In this document: in pieces, positions 18,630 to 26,152 of the stretch | How the letters are laid out: each line of letters starts with the position of its first letter | How positions within the stretch are numbered: the stretch's first letter is position 1 | From: an uncultured beta proteobacterium | Lineage (GTDB): Bacteria; Pseudomonadota; Gammaproteobacteria; Burkholderiales; Burkholderiaceae_C | Reading direction: 5' to 3' | DNA length: 52,531 bases | Assembly: GCA_903960915.1 (NCBI GenBank) | Contig: CAJCCO010000017.1 | Location: 1-52,531, forward strand | Program-made: the position numbers and the translations under genes | The notes under the pieces: generated by a model | Databases searched by the model: none | The model's input: only the letters and a program-made list of their open reading frames with translations | What the model was told of the DNA's origin: nothing

Positions 18630-19214
18630 ATGATAACTCTTGATAACAACCCCGTAAAAGCAGTACCCATCGATGCATCCAAACGCAAACCCGCGGCACC
18701 TTTGAAAATAGCACCGGCTAAAAAAGTAAGCGCCAAGGTGCCTGCAAAAAAATTAGCGGCTCGTGCAAGCAAGGCCCCTGCTAAAGCTACAGCTACTACC
18801 AAGGCTGCCGTTAAAGTTGCCATAAAGACTCCAGCGAAAACTCCAGTAAAAACCATGGCTAAACCAGTAGCAAAGTCCGTGACCAAGTCTGCGGCAAAGC
18901 CTGTATTGAAGCCGTCGACAAAAGCAGGCGTAACCGCGTCATCCAAAATTCGAGTACCCGCAAAACCAAAGGTAGAAAAACAACTAAAAGCCAAGAAGCC
19001 AAAATTGGTGCGTGACAGCTTCACCATTCCAAAGGCTGAGTACACCGTCATGGATGACTTGAAACAACGCGCGACCAAGCTGGCGTTTCCAATCAAGAAA
19101 AGTGAACTGTTGCGGGCGGGTATCAAGGCGCTGGCGGCCATGACCGATCAGGCGTTTCTGGCGGCATTGCAAGACGTACCCGCCATCAAGACGGGGCGTC
19201 CGTCCAACGTGTAA
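18630..19214 (+). CDS. Histone H1-like Lys/Ala/Pro-rich protein with C-terminal DNA-binding-like domain
   Basis: A 194-residue basic protein. Residues about 12-115 are low complexity, rich in Lys, Ala, Pro, Val and Thr with PAKK-type repeats like bacterial histone H1-like and AlgP-type proteins. The C-terminal ~65 residues (VRDSFTIPKAEYTVMDDLKQ, then a helix-turn-helix-like stretch ending KSELLRAGIKALAAM) are ordered and resemble a ribbon-helix-helix or similar DNA-binding fold. It lies between the CorA-like gene and ppk1-sixA, inside the phosphate island. PAKK-type proteins have been linked to nucleoid and polyphosphate-granule organisation in other proteobacteria; that role here is inference. 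It has its own sigma-70 promoter and no Pho box in its orientation. Confidence 0.75.
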   Translation: MITLDNNPVKAVPIDASKRKPAAPLKIAPAKKVSAKVPAKKLAARASKAPAKATATTKAAVKVAIKTPAKTPVKTMAKPVAKSVTKSAAKPVLKPSTKAGVTASSKIRVPAKPKVEKQLKAKKPKLVRDSFTIPKAEYTVMDDLKQRATKLAFPIKKSELLRAGIKALAAMTDQAFLAALQDVPAIKTGRPSNV

Positions 19215-19254
19215 GGGTGTGGAGTGCTGGCCATCAACTGCAAGCCCTCCAGAA

Positions 19255-19287
19255 GTTCAAGCCCTAGAGTACTTCTGGGGCTTGAAC
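19255..19287. other. Inverted repeat at the convergent end of the histone-like gene and sixA
   Basis: Perfect 10-base arms GTTCAAGCCC / GGGCTTGAAC with a 13-base loop, spanning the last codons of sixA. No T-run follows on either strand, so it may serve as a 3' stabilising or weak bidirectional termination structure. Confidence 0.35.
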
Positions 19288-19725
19288 CGTGAGCACCACG
19301 GTTTTTGGCGTGGCGTCCACCATGCGTGTTCGAAGCCACCAGACAGCGCCTTTTTTTACTGCGCACTCAGTAAAGTTCAATCCCAAGAGTTCAGCAATCA
19401 CCTGACCCAACACGGGTTGATGCCCAACCACCAGAACGGTTCCTTTAGCAGCAGGCCATTGCACCAAGGCCAGCAATTGCGCTGCGGTACAGTCCGGTGC
19501 CAACTCTTGCTTGATTTTGTAGTCGCGGCCCAAAGCCATCACCGTTTGCACTGTGCGTCTGGCTGGGCTGACCAGTACGCGAGTGCTTTCAGGCAAGTGA
19601 CCATCAAGCCAAGTGCCCATGCGTAAGGCATGTTTTTCGCCACGAGGCGTCAGCGTGCGGGCCAAGTCATCCCCTTCGCCAACCCCATCATGTGCTTGCG
19701 CATGACGCCACAACACCAGGTCCAT
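19264..19725 (-). CDS. sixA: SixA-type phosphohistidine phosphatase
   Basis: A 153-residue histidine-phosphatase-superfamily protein with the catalytic RHA motif at residues 7-9 (LVLWRHAQA), the second Arg in SPARRTVQT and the second His in VVGHQPVLG. SixA proteins dephosphorylate phosphohistidine carriers such as ArcB or the nitrogen phosphotransferase system. It follows ppk1 directly: AGGAGG lies within the last ppk1 codons, eight bases before the ATG, so the two are coupled. A role for it in polyphosphate or Pho signalling is only suggested by context. Confidence 0.9.
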   Translation of the reverse strand: MDLVLWRHAQAHDGVGEGDDLARTLTPRGEKHALRMGTWLDGHLPESTRVLVSPARRTVQTVMALGRDYKIKQELAPDCTAAQLLALVQWPAAKGTVLVVGHQPVLGQVIAELLGLNFTECAVKKGAVWWLRTRMVDATPKTVVLTVQAPEVL

Positions 19726-19726
19726 C

Positions 19727-21820
19727 TCAGGCGCCTCCTACGTCGCTGTAGCGTTGCATAAGGGCTGCCTGGGCTCCATGCGCAACATGGTGCGGGAGGG
19801 GTTGAACGCGCCTATAGTGGCCATCGGCTTGCAAATCCCAAGCATCAACACCGTCCTGCAAATAAGCGACGAGACACTCATCAATGACTCGCTGGCGCAG
19901 CGCTGGGTCCGTCACCGGCCAGGCTAATTCAATACGCCGCATCATGTTGCGGTTCATCCAGTCGGCACTTGAAAGAAAGAGTTCCTCTACCCCGTCATGT
20001 CGAAAGTAAAACACCCTGGAATGCTCTAAAAACCGCCCAATGACAGAGCGCACACGAATGTTGTCGGTATAACCGGGAACTTGCGCCGGCAGCATGCAGG
20101 CGCCACGGACAATAAGATCAATTCTTACGCCCTGTTGGCCGGCGCTAATCAAGGCTTTGATCAGTACTTCATCAGTCAAGGCATTCATCTTGGCCACGAT
20201 GCGGCCTGAGCCCCCCTTGGCAGCAGCGCGTTCGAGGGCTTCAATTTTCTCAACCATTTTTCGCTGAAGGTGAAAAGGGGCCAGCAAAATGCGCTTGAGT
20301 TTGGGCAGACGGCTGTGGCTGGCAAGGTGAACAAAAATAGCCTCTACATCGTCTGTCAGTTCGGTATTGGCCGTCAACTGGCTCCAATCCGTATAGAGGC
20401 GTGCAGTTCGGGGGTTGTAATTGCCTGTTGATAAATGCGCATACCGTTTAAGAGCCCGACCTTCGCGCCGGGTGATGAGCATCATCTTGGCATGCGTTTT
20501 CAAGCCCACAACACCGTACACCACTTGCGCGCCGATGGACTCCAGCATTTCTGCCCAGTTGATATTGGCCTCTTCATCGAATCGTGCTTTCAGTTCCACC
20601 ACCACCGTAACCTCCTTGCCACGCCGCACTGCCTCGCGCAACAGGTCCATCAATTCAGAATCTGCGCCTGTACGGTATATCGTTTGTTTGATCGCCAGGA
20701 CTTGGGGGTCGTTCACGGCTTCTCGTAGAAATGCCAGCACCCCGCCAAAGCTTTCAAACGGTTGATGTATGAGTACATCTGCTTGCTTGAGCTGCGTGAA
20801 AAATGAAACGCCAGGCGTCAGTTGACGGGGGTATGTGCCTTTGTAGGTGGGGAAGCACAGCTTCGGAGCATTCACCAGATCTACCAACTGCGTCAATCGA
20901 ACCAGGTTGACAGGGCCAGAAACCTTGTACAGAGCCAGTTCTGGCAATGCAAATTGGTGAAGCAGAAAATCTGCCAGATACGCAGAACAACTTGATGACA
21001 CCTCGAGCCGAACCGCTTGGCCAAAATTACGATGCACCAAGCCCTGGCGTAAGGCCGTCCGCAAGTTTTTAACATCGTCTTCGTCCACGGCCAGGTCTGA
21101 ATGGCGCGTTACCCTAAATTGCGAGAATTCACCAACATCGCGTCCCAAGAACAACTCGCTGAGGTGGGCTCTGATCACACTGGACAGAGACACAAAGCAA
21201 TGCGGCTCTGAGCAAAGTTTCTCAGGCATGCGAATCATGCGCGGCAAGACCCGCGGCACTTTGACGATGGCGATGTCGTTGTCACGGCCAAAGGCATCAC
21301 GACCACCGAGCCTCACAATGAAGTTCAACGACTTATTGGCGACCTGTGGGAAAGGATGCGAGGGGTCTAGACCCACGGGAATAAGGAGTGGACGCACTTC
21401 ACGCTCAAAATACTGTTTCACCCAGCGCTTTTGCTGCAAGCTGCGCGCCCCGTGGGACACCACACGAACACCCTGCTCTTCAAGCGCGGGCATCAAATCG
21501 TCGTTGTACAGGGCATACTGGCGCGCCACCAGGCGGTGAGCCGCGCTAGAGAGTTTTTCAAAGGAGTCCGCGGAATATGAGCTACTGTCATCCTTGCGTT
21601 GACTGGCTACCAGATGTGGCTCGGCCCGAACTTCAAAAAACTCGTCCAGGTTGGAAGACACAATGCACAAGTAGCGCAAGCGCTCCAGCAAGGGGACGTC
21701 CTTTCGGTACGCCCAGTCGAGTACACGTTCGTTGAAAGCCAGAATGCTGTGGTCTCTGTCAAGCAAAAAGGAGGGATTGACGGTTTGCTTCAAGCCCTGC
21801 TCGGTAGGAGATGTATTCAT
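19727..21820 (-). CDS. ppk1: Polyphosphate kinase 1
   Basis: A 697-residue PPK1, a membrane-associated enzyme that builds polyphosphate from ATP through a phosphohistidine. The N domain starts FLLDRDHSILAFNERVLDWA; the phospholipase-D-like catalytic core has the active-site histidine in GLKTHAKMMLITRR and the strong block RYAHLSTGNYNPRTARLYTD; the second catalytic region ends HSRVFYFRHDG. The frame opens at TTG 21835; the ATG at 21820 is the better start and leaves a leader of about 30 bases after the predicted transcript start. A PhoB box lies upstream; sixA is the next gene. Confidence 0.96.
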   Translation of the reverse strand: MNTSPTEQGLKQTVNPSFLLDRDHSILAFNERVLDWAYRKDVPLLERLRYLCIVSSNLDEFFEVRAEPHLVASQRKDDSSSYSADSFEKLSSAAHRLVARQYALYNDDLMPALEEQGVRVVSHGARSLQQKRWVKQYFEREVRPLLIPVGLDPSHPFPQVANKSLNFIVRLGGRDAFGRDNDIAIVKVPRVLPRMIRMPEKLCSEPHCFVSLSSVIRAHLSELFLGRDVGEFSQFRVTRHSDLAVDEDDVKNLRTALRQGLVHRNFGQAVRLEVSSSCSAYLADFLLHQFALPELALYKVSGPVNLVRLTQLVDLVNAPKLCFPTYKGTYPRQLTPGVSFFTQLKQADVLIHQPFESFGGVLAFLREAVNDPQVLAIKQTIYRTGADSELMDLLREAVRRGKEVTVVVELKARFDEEANINWAEMLESIGAQVVYGVVGLKTHAKMMLITRREGRALKRYAHLSTGNYNPRTARLYTDWSQLTANTELTDDVEAIFVHLASHSRLPKLKRILLAPFHLQRKMVEKIEALERAAAKGGSGRIVAKMNALTDEVLIKALISAGQQGVRIDLIVRGACMLPAQVPGYTDNIRVRSVIGRFLEHSRVFYFRHDGVEELFLSSADWMNRNMMRRIELAWPVTDPALRQRVIDECLVAYLQDGVDAWDLQADGHYRRVQPLPHHVAHGAQAALMQRYSDVGGA

Positions 21821-21856
21821 TGAATATGGCAACAAAATAGGACAGCGATGTCATTC

Positions 21857-21890
21857 ATTGTTGAATTCAATTGTGACAGGCGTGTGTCAA
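21857..21890 (-). promoter_or_regulatory. PhoB box and -10 of ppk1
   Basis: Minus-strand half-sites TTGACAC (21890-21884), spacer ACGC, CTGTCAC (21879-21873), then ten bases and AACAAT (21862-21857) as -10. Confidence 0.75.
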
Positions 21891-21986
21891 TGGCGCCTTT
21901 ACTCGGGCATGGCGTGATGCAGGCGCCATGAAGTACCCTGCATTGAAAGATAGCGCAGCTGTGCAGGCTAAGCCGTGTTCATTGCC

Positions 21987-22733
21987 CTAGGCGGCTAGCG
22001 CTGCAAGTTGAGTTCTGACGCAACGATGCGACAGGTTAGCCAAGCTGCGCCTGGAGTGGCCCAGGGGGGACAGCATCTCGCCTCTGAATACGCCAGCTTG
22101 AATACAAGGTGCCGTCATCACCTGGTGAAGGGAGCTCAAAAATCCCATATCTCCCACAAAAGCAGCCCGACTGCAAAGCTCGCCCGTTATCGGACCGCTG
22201 TATCGCAGGGCCAGGGGCTGAACTTGAATTTGATGGTGGACAGCCGCTTCAAATAAATTGGCATGGAACAAGCTCACCTCACGACCCTCACTGCTGGTGC
22301 CCTCAGGAAAGCCGGCCACACAATAGCCTTGTCGCAAGGCGAGAGAGACAGACTCCACCATCTTCAAAGTAGATCGGGTGGACTCCCGGTCCACAAACAC
22401 AACGCCACTGGCTTGTGCCATGGCCCCCACCAGGGGCCACTGGCGCACTTCTGACTTGGCAATAAAGATACTGGGCTGGAGCGATTGAATGATCAGAACA
22501 TCCAGCCATGACACATGGTTGGCCACAAGTATCAAAGGCATGGTGCTCAGTTGCGCAGTGGAAGAGGCTTCTTCGTAATGAACCCTTAAACCCATCACAT
22601 GTAGCGTTTTTTTAGCCCATACCTGAATTTCATTCAGCTGAGTGTCACGGTCTACGCGTGGAAAAATAAACCACAAAATCCAAATGGCAGACACCATCTG
22701 GCCAACGAGTTGAAGGTATTTGATCAAAACCAT
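21987..22733 (-). CDS. olsA: Lyso-ornithine lipid / 1-acylglycerol-3-phosphate acyltransferase (OlsA-like)
   Basis: A 248-residue PlsC-family acyltransferase with an N-terminal membrane helix, the catalytic block NHVSWLD (His-x4-Asp) and the substrate block FPEGTSSEG. Such enzymes add the second acyl chain to lysophosphatidate or, for OlsA, to lyso-ornithine lipid. It follows an OlsB-like gene on the same strand with a 90-base gap, which favours the ornithine-lipid role, although lysophosphatidate activity cannot be excluded. AGGA stands seven bases before the ATG. Confidence 0.8.
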   Translation of the reverse strand: MVLIKYLQLVGQMVSAIWILWFIFPRVDRDTQLNEIQVWAKKTLHVMGLRVHYEEASSTAQLSTMPLILVANHVSWLDVLIIQSLQPSIFIAKSEVRQWPLVGAMAQASGVVFVDRESTRSTLKMVESVSLALRQGYCVAGFPEGTSSEGREVSLFHANLFEAAVHHQIQVQPLALRYSGPITGELCSRAAFVGDMGFLSSLHQVMTAPCIQAGVFRGEMLSPLGHSRRSLANLSHRCVRTQLAALAA

Positions 22734-22823
22734 GAAACATTCCTGTTCATCACCATTGGGGGGATCTACCTGACTTTTAAGTGACCATCTTCTAGCGCAT
22801 AAAAATCAGGCATGGAGGGCACT

Positions 22824-23672
22824 TCAGCTGCCCAAAAAATGCTTGCGGTATCGAGCGGGCATGTCCGAGATGCGCATCAACATCGGTAGGTCAGCGGTGT
22901 TGAAATCCGGGTCCCAGGCTGGGGCGCCCAAAATTTTGGCGCCCAGACGCAGGTAGCCTTTGATCAAGGCAGGTGGCTCAACGTCCAGCGTGGCATCCAG
23001 GTACTCCACCGGCAGTGGTAAACGTGGAAGAACCTGGTATTCAACGGGCGCCAGATGCGTTTGCTTGAGTTGCTGCCAGATACTGGCGGCCACATCGCCA
23101 GAGACGATGCCGTTGTGCAACATGGGAATGCTGGCACAGCCAATCATGGTGTCCATTTTGTTGCGCACCATGAACTCAGCCAATGCCCCCCACAACGCCA
23201 TGATGACGCCACCGTGTCTAAATTCTGGGTGTACGCAGCTTCGGCCCAACTCAACCATATGCTCGCGCAAACCCCGGAGGCGTACCAGGTCAAATTCCAA
23301 ATCACTGTAAGTGCTTCCCACGCGCTGAGCCTGGACCGGCATGAGCAGTCGGTAGGTGCCAACCACTTTTTGAGTGCGTTGATCGCGAACAATCAAGTGT
23401 TCGCAATAGTTGTCAAATAAATCCACATCATGATCGGGTACGGCGGTGTTCAGCCGCGCACCCATTTCGGTCGAAAAAACTTCATACCTCAGCGCTTGGG
23501 CTTGCCGGACTTCATCAGCATGCCTGGCCCATGAAACAACCAACCCACCCTGCACCACTGAAGCGATTGACGTATTGCCCTGGCTTTGGATTGCTGGAGA
23601 AGGGCGATGAAGTGACCCCCTGGGCATCGTCGCAGGTGAAAACGGAAACGTCGGATTAGGCAGTTCTTTCAT
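22824..23672 (-). CDS. olsB: OlsB-like ornithine N-acyltransferase (GNAT family)
   Basis: A 282-residue protein of the GNAT subgroup that contains OlsB, which transfers a 3-hydroxyacyl chain from acyl-carrier protein to ornithine, the first step of ornithine-lipid synthesis. Recognisable blocks are RHADEVRQAQALRYEVFSTE, DLFDNYCEHLIVRD and VELGRSCVHPEFRHGGVI, with a C-terminal DFNTADLPMLMRI typical of the group. Two adjacent ATGs (23675, 23672) follow AAGGAG; the second has six-base spacing and is used. A four-unit PhoB-box array lies about 105 bases upstream. Ornithine lipids replace phospholipids during phosphate starvation in several proteobacteria, so the regulation fits the function. Confidence 0.82.
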   Translation of the reverse strand: MKELPNPTFPFSPATMPRGSLHRPSPAIQSQGNTSIASVVQGGLVVSWARHADEVRQAQALRYEVFSTEMGARLNTAVPDHDVDLFDNYCEHLIVRDQRTQKVVGTYRLLMPVQAQRVGSTYSDLEFDLVRLRGLREHMVELGRSCVHPEFRHGGVIMALWGALAEFMVRNKMDTMIGCASIPMLHNGIVSGDVAASIWQQLKQTHLAPVEYQVLPRLPLPVEYLDATLDVEPPALIKGYLRLGAKILGAPAWDPDFNTADLPMLMRISDMPARYRKHFLGS

Positions 23673-23777
23673 CATTAACTCCTTGTGTGTTGAGGTCTGA
23701 ACTGGCTGCACCCCTGTGACTACTGACAAGTTTGTAGGTGCATGGCCTTTTGTTCAACGCGATGGTGACGCCCGCCT

Positions 23778-23817
23778 GTGACGACTTGATGGCAGACGGG
23801 TGGCAATTGCATGACAA
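23778..23817 (-). promoter_or_regulatory. Four-unit PhoB-box array upstream of olsB
   Basis: Minus-strand heptamers TTGTCAT (23817-23811), TTGCCAC (23806-23800), CTGCCAT (23795-23789) and TCGTCAC (23784-23778), all at 11-base period. No clear -10 sits ten bases after the last unit (CACCAT is poor); TTGAAC (23757-23752) with TACAAA (23736-23731) is an alternative core promoter. Confidence 0.65.
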
Positions 23818-23893
23818 CCCACTGCAGCTGCTTAAAAGATGGTCGTATTGTTTGAAAAATAGCAAAAAAACCAGGACTTAAGCAAATATTTCG

Positions 23894-23917
23894 ATATTTC
23901 AAGTATCATTGAAATAT
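23894..23917 (+). promoter_or_regulatory. ArsR operator overlapping the arsR start
   Basis: Perfect inverted repeat ATATTTCAA / TTGAAATAT (23894-23902 and 23909-23917) with spacer GTATCA. TATCAT at 23904-23909 is a good -10, which puts the transcript start at or very near the A of the arsR ATG. A repressor here would block the promoter. Confidence 0.75.
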
Positions 23918-24272
23918 GAGCAATTCAACGACCTTGATGCAAGAGAGTACCGCTGTCAAAGCGCTTGCAGCCCTGGCCCAGGCCCAGCGGCTACGCGCCT
24001 TCCGAGCCTTGGTGGTGGCCGGTCCCAGCGGTTTGACCCCGGGCGTCATGGCCGAGCAATTGGGCAGTGCACCCAGCGCCCTGTCCTTTCACCTGAAGGA
24101 ACTGATGAACGCCGGATTGGCCACTTGCGAACCGCGTGGGCGCCACTTGATATACCGCGCCAACTTTTCCCAAATGACAGATTTATTGAGCTACCTCACC
24201 TTGCACTGCTGCCAGGGCGAGGACTGTTGCCTGACCGATGAAACCTCAGCTTCAGGGGCCTTGCCATGTTGA
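23916..24272 (+). CDS. arsR: ArsR-family arsenite-responsive repressor
   Basis: A 118-residue winged-helix repressor of the ArsR/SmtB family; the recognition helix is in SAPSALSFHLKELMNAGL and the wing in CEPRGRHLIYRAN. It lacks the N-terminal ELCVC-type arsenic site of plasmid ArsR but has C98, C99, C104 and C105 (HCCQGEDCC) near the C-terminus, resembling the C-terminal three-cysteine site described for the Acidithiobacillus ferrooxidans ArsR. It should release its operator on binding As(III) or Sb(III). No Shine-Dalgarno precedes the ATG, and the -10 placement suggests a leaderless transcript. Its 3' end overlaps the next gene by seven bases. Confidence 0.93.
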   Translation: MSNSTTLMQESTAVKALAALAQAQRLRAFRALVVAGPSGLTPGVMAEQLGSAPSALSFHLKELMNAGLATCEPRGRHLIYRANFSQMTDLLSYLTLHCCQGEDCCLTDETSASGALPC

Positions 24273-25627
24273 TGGCTGACACCCTTAATCATGGTTGTCT
24301 TTGCCACACGCTTGATGCGCAGCAGTTGCATGATCAGATCACCCAGCATGCACCAGTGGCCGGGCTGGCAGACCAACTGGTGCAGACGCATCCACACTTG
24401 TTTTCACCCACGGTCGTCTTCATTTCCCGCCCCACACACGATGCCATCTGTGAAACGGTTGCTGCTATTGAACGCATCGCCGCCCTGCCCGCTTACCAGG
24501 CACAGACTTTGGCGCACGCGCCAAGAATTGCCCACAAGGCCTGGGGACCGCGAGGTGTTTTCATGGGTTACGACTTTCATGTCACGGCGCAAGGCCCACA
24601 GTTAATTGAGGTCAACACCAATGCCGGTGGCGCCCTGCTGAATGCCCTGCTGGCCAACGCGCAAAAAGCTTGCTGCGAACCGCTAAACCAAGTCTTCACC
24701 CGGCCCGAAGATCATCAAACGTATGAGCAAGTGTTTTTTGCCATGTTTTTGCAAGAGTGGAGAAGCCAGCGCAAAGAGCAAACTTTGCGCACGGTGGTGG
24801 TGGTTGACGATGACCCAAAGTCGCAATACCTGGCACCTGAATTTGAAATGTTTCGCCACTTGTTTTTGCGGCACGGCATACAGGCTGAAGTAGCTGACCC
24901 GAAAGCTCTGGAGTGGCGCGCTGGACAACTCTGGCTTGGCGACATGGCTGTCGACTTGGTCTACAACCGCTTGACTGATTTTTACCTGAACGAGCCTGCA
25001 CACCTTGCCCTGCTGGAGGCTTACCAGGCCGGCGCTGCTGTCTTTACGCCGCACCCCCATGCGCATGCCTTGCTGGCGGACAAGCGCCACCTGATCACTC
25101 TGGGTAACCAGGAGGCACTGGCAGCCCTGGGCGTTAGCGCGCAAGACCAACAGGTCTTGGCCCGGACCGTGCCTGCCGCTTGTCGGGTAAGCGCGGAAAA
25201 CGCGGCCATGCTGTGGGCGCAACGGCGTCACTATTTTTTCAAGCCCATCGCAGGTTTTGGCTCCAAGGCGGTATACCGCGGCGACAAGCTAACCCAACGC
25301 GTCTGGCAGGAGATTTTGGCGGGCGACTATATCGCCCAGACCACCGTGGCACCAGGCCATCGCCTGGTGATGGTGGACGGCGTAGCCACTGACCTGAAGT
25401 ATGACCTGCGGGCCTACACCTACAACGCCCACGTGCAATTGGTGGCGGCGCGAATCTACCAGGGTCAGACCACTAACTTTCGAACACCCGGTGGCGGCTT
25501 CTCGCCCGTGATCGTGCTGCCTGAAATTAAGCAAACGACCCGCTTGATCGCCAATCTGCCGGCCTCGCTGGGCCTCTCCTCAAACATCCCCACTACAAAC
25601 AACGCCAAGCAAGGGCTAAAACCATGA
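24266..25627 (+). CDS. ATP-grasp-like protein of the ars operon, motif order circularly permuted; function unknown
   Basis: A 453-residue soluble protein I cannot name. Motif order is unusual: an ATP-grasp metal-binding block GYDFH (101-105) and LIEVNTNAGG (113-122) comes first, then a middle domain (LVYNRLTDF 231-239; TPHPHAHALLADKR 261-274), and the nucleotide block FKPIAGFGSKAV (325-336), LKYDLRAY (377-384) and TTNFRTPGGGFSPV (402-415) comes last. Canonical ATP-grasp ligases have the lysine/glycine loop before the E-x-N block, so the fold looks circularly permuted, as in the glutathionylspermidine-synthase-like group. Such enzymes usually join a carboxylate to an amine or thiol. It overlaps arsR by seven bases and arsC by four (ATGA), so it is fully coupled in the arsenic operon. 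The start at 24266 has AGGGG seven bases upstream. Confidence 0.75.
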   Translation: MLMADTLNHGCLCHTLDAQQLHDQITQHAPVAGLADQLVQTHPHLFSPTVVFISRPTHDAICETVAAIERIAALPAYQAQTLAHAPRIAHKAWGPRGVFMGYDFHVTAQGPQLIEVNTNAGGALLNALLANAQKACCEPLNQVFTRPEDHQTYEQVFFAMFLQEWRSQRKEQTLRTVVVVDDDPKSQYLAPEFEMFRHLFLRHGIQAEVADPKALEWRAGQLWLGDMAVDLVYNRLTDFYLNEPAHLALLEAYQAGAAVFTPHPHAHALLADKRHLITLGNQEALAALGVSAQDQQVLARTVPAACRVSAENAAMLWAQRRHYFFKPIAGFGSKAVYRGDKLTQRVWQEILAGDYIAQTTVAPGHRLVMVDGVATDLKYDLRAYTYNAHVQLVAARIYQGQTTNFRTPGGGFSPVIVLPEIKQTTRLIANLPASLGLSSNIPTTNNAKQGLKP

Positions 25628-26124
25628 CGCAACACACCCTCAACGTTCTTTTTCTATGCACCCACAACTCTGCCCGCAGCATTCTGGCCGAAGCAGTGTT
25701 GAATCGCATCGGGGGTGAGCGCTTTCGGGCCTTTTCTGCAGGTAGTCAGCCACGCGATCTGCAGCAGCCCAACCCACTGGCCATTGCCACCCTGAAAAAT
25801 GCAGGCATCAACACCACGGGGCTACGCAGCAAAAGCTGGGATGAATTTGCCACCCCCGATGCACCGCACATGGACCTGGTGATCACCGTGTGCGACAACG
25901 CCGCCGGCGAGGTTTGCCCCTATTGGCCAGGACAACCCGCCACCGCGCACTGGGGCTACGCCGACCCGTCAGAGGGCAGCGGCAGCGAACCGCAAAAACT
26001 TGAAGCCTGCCGCCTGACCTTGCACGCCCTTCACCGTCGGCTAGAGCTTCTTGTCAATCTGCCCGATACCAGCTTGACTCGACTCACTTTGGCCAAGACG
26101 GCCAAAGATTTGTCCAGCAAATAA
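25624..26124 (+). CDS. arsC: Arsenate reductase, low-molecular-weight phosphatase type
   Basis: A 166-residue ArsC of the tyrosine-phosphatase-like class. The P-loop is C12-T-H-N-S-A-R18-S; the relay cysteines are C90 and C98 in VCDNAAGEVCP; the catalytic Asp is D114 in YADPSEG. It reduces arsenate to arsenite through a Cys12-Cys90-Cys98 cascade and is recharged by thioredoxin (or, in some relatives, by glutaredoxin or mycothiol systems). The arsenite made is exported by the Acr3 encoded next. Its ATG overlaps the preceding stop. Confidence 0.95.
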   Translation: MTQHTLNVLFLCTHNSARSILAEAVLNRIGGERFRAFSAGSQPRDLQQPNPLAIATLKNAGINTTGLRSKSWDEFATPDAPHMDLVITVCDNAAGEVCPYWPGQPATAHWGYADPSEGSGSEPQKLEACRLTLHALHRRLELLVNLPDTSLTRLTLAKTAKDLSSK

Positions 26125-26152
26125 CCCGCTGTCAACTTCAATAAAAACGCTT

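Noticed and set aside
19255..19287. Calling the GTTCAAGCCC inverted repeat a terminator
   Set aside because: No T-run on either strand, and one arm lies in sixA coding sequence.
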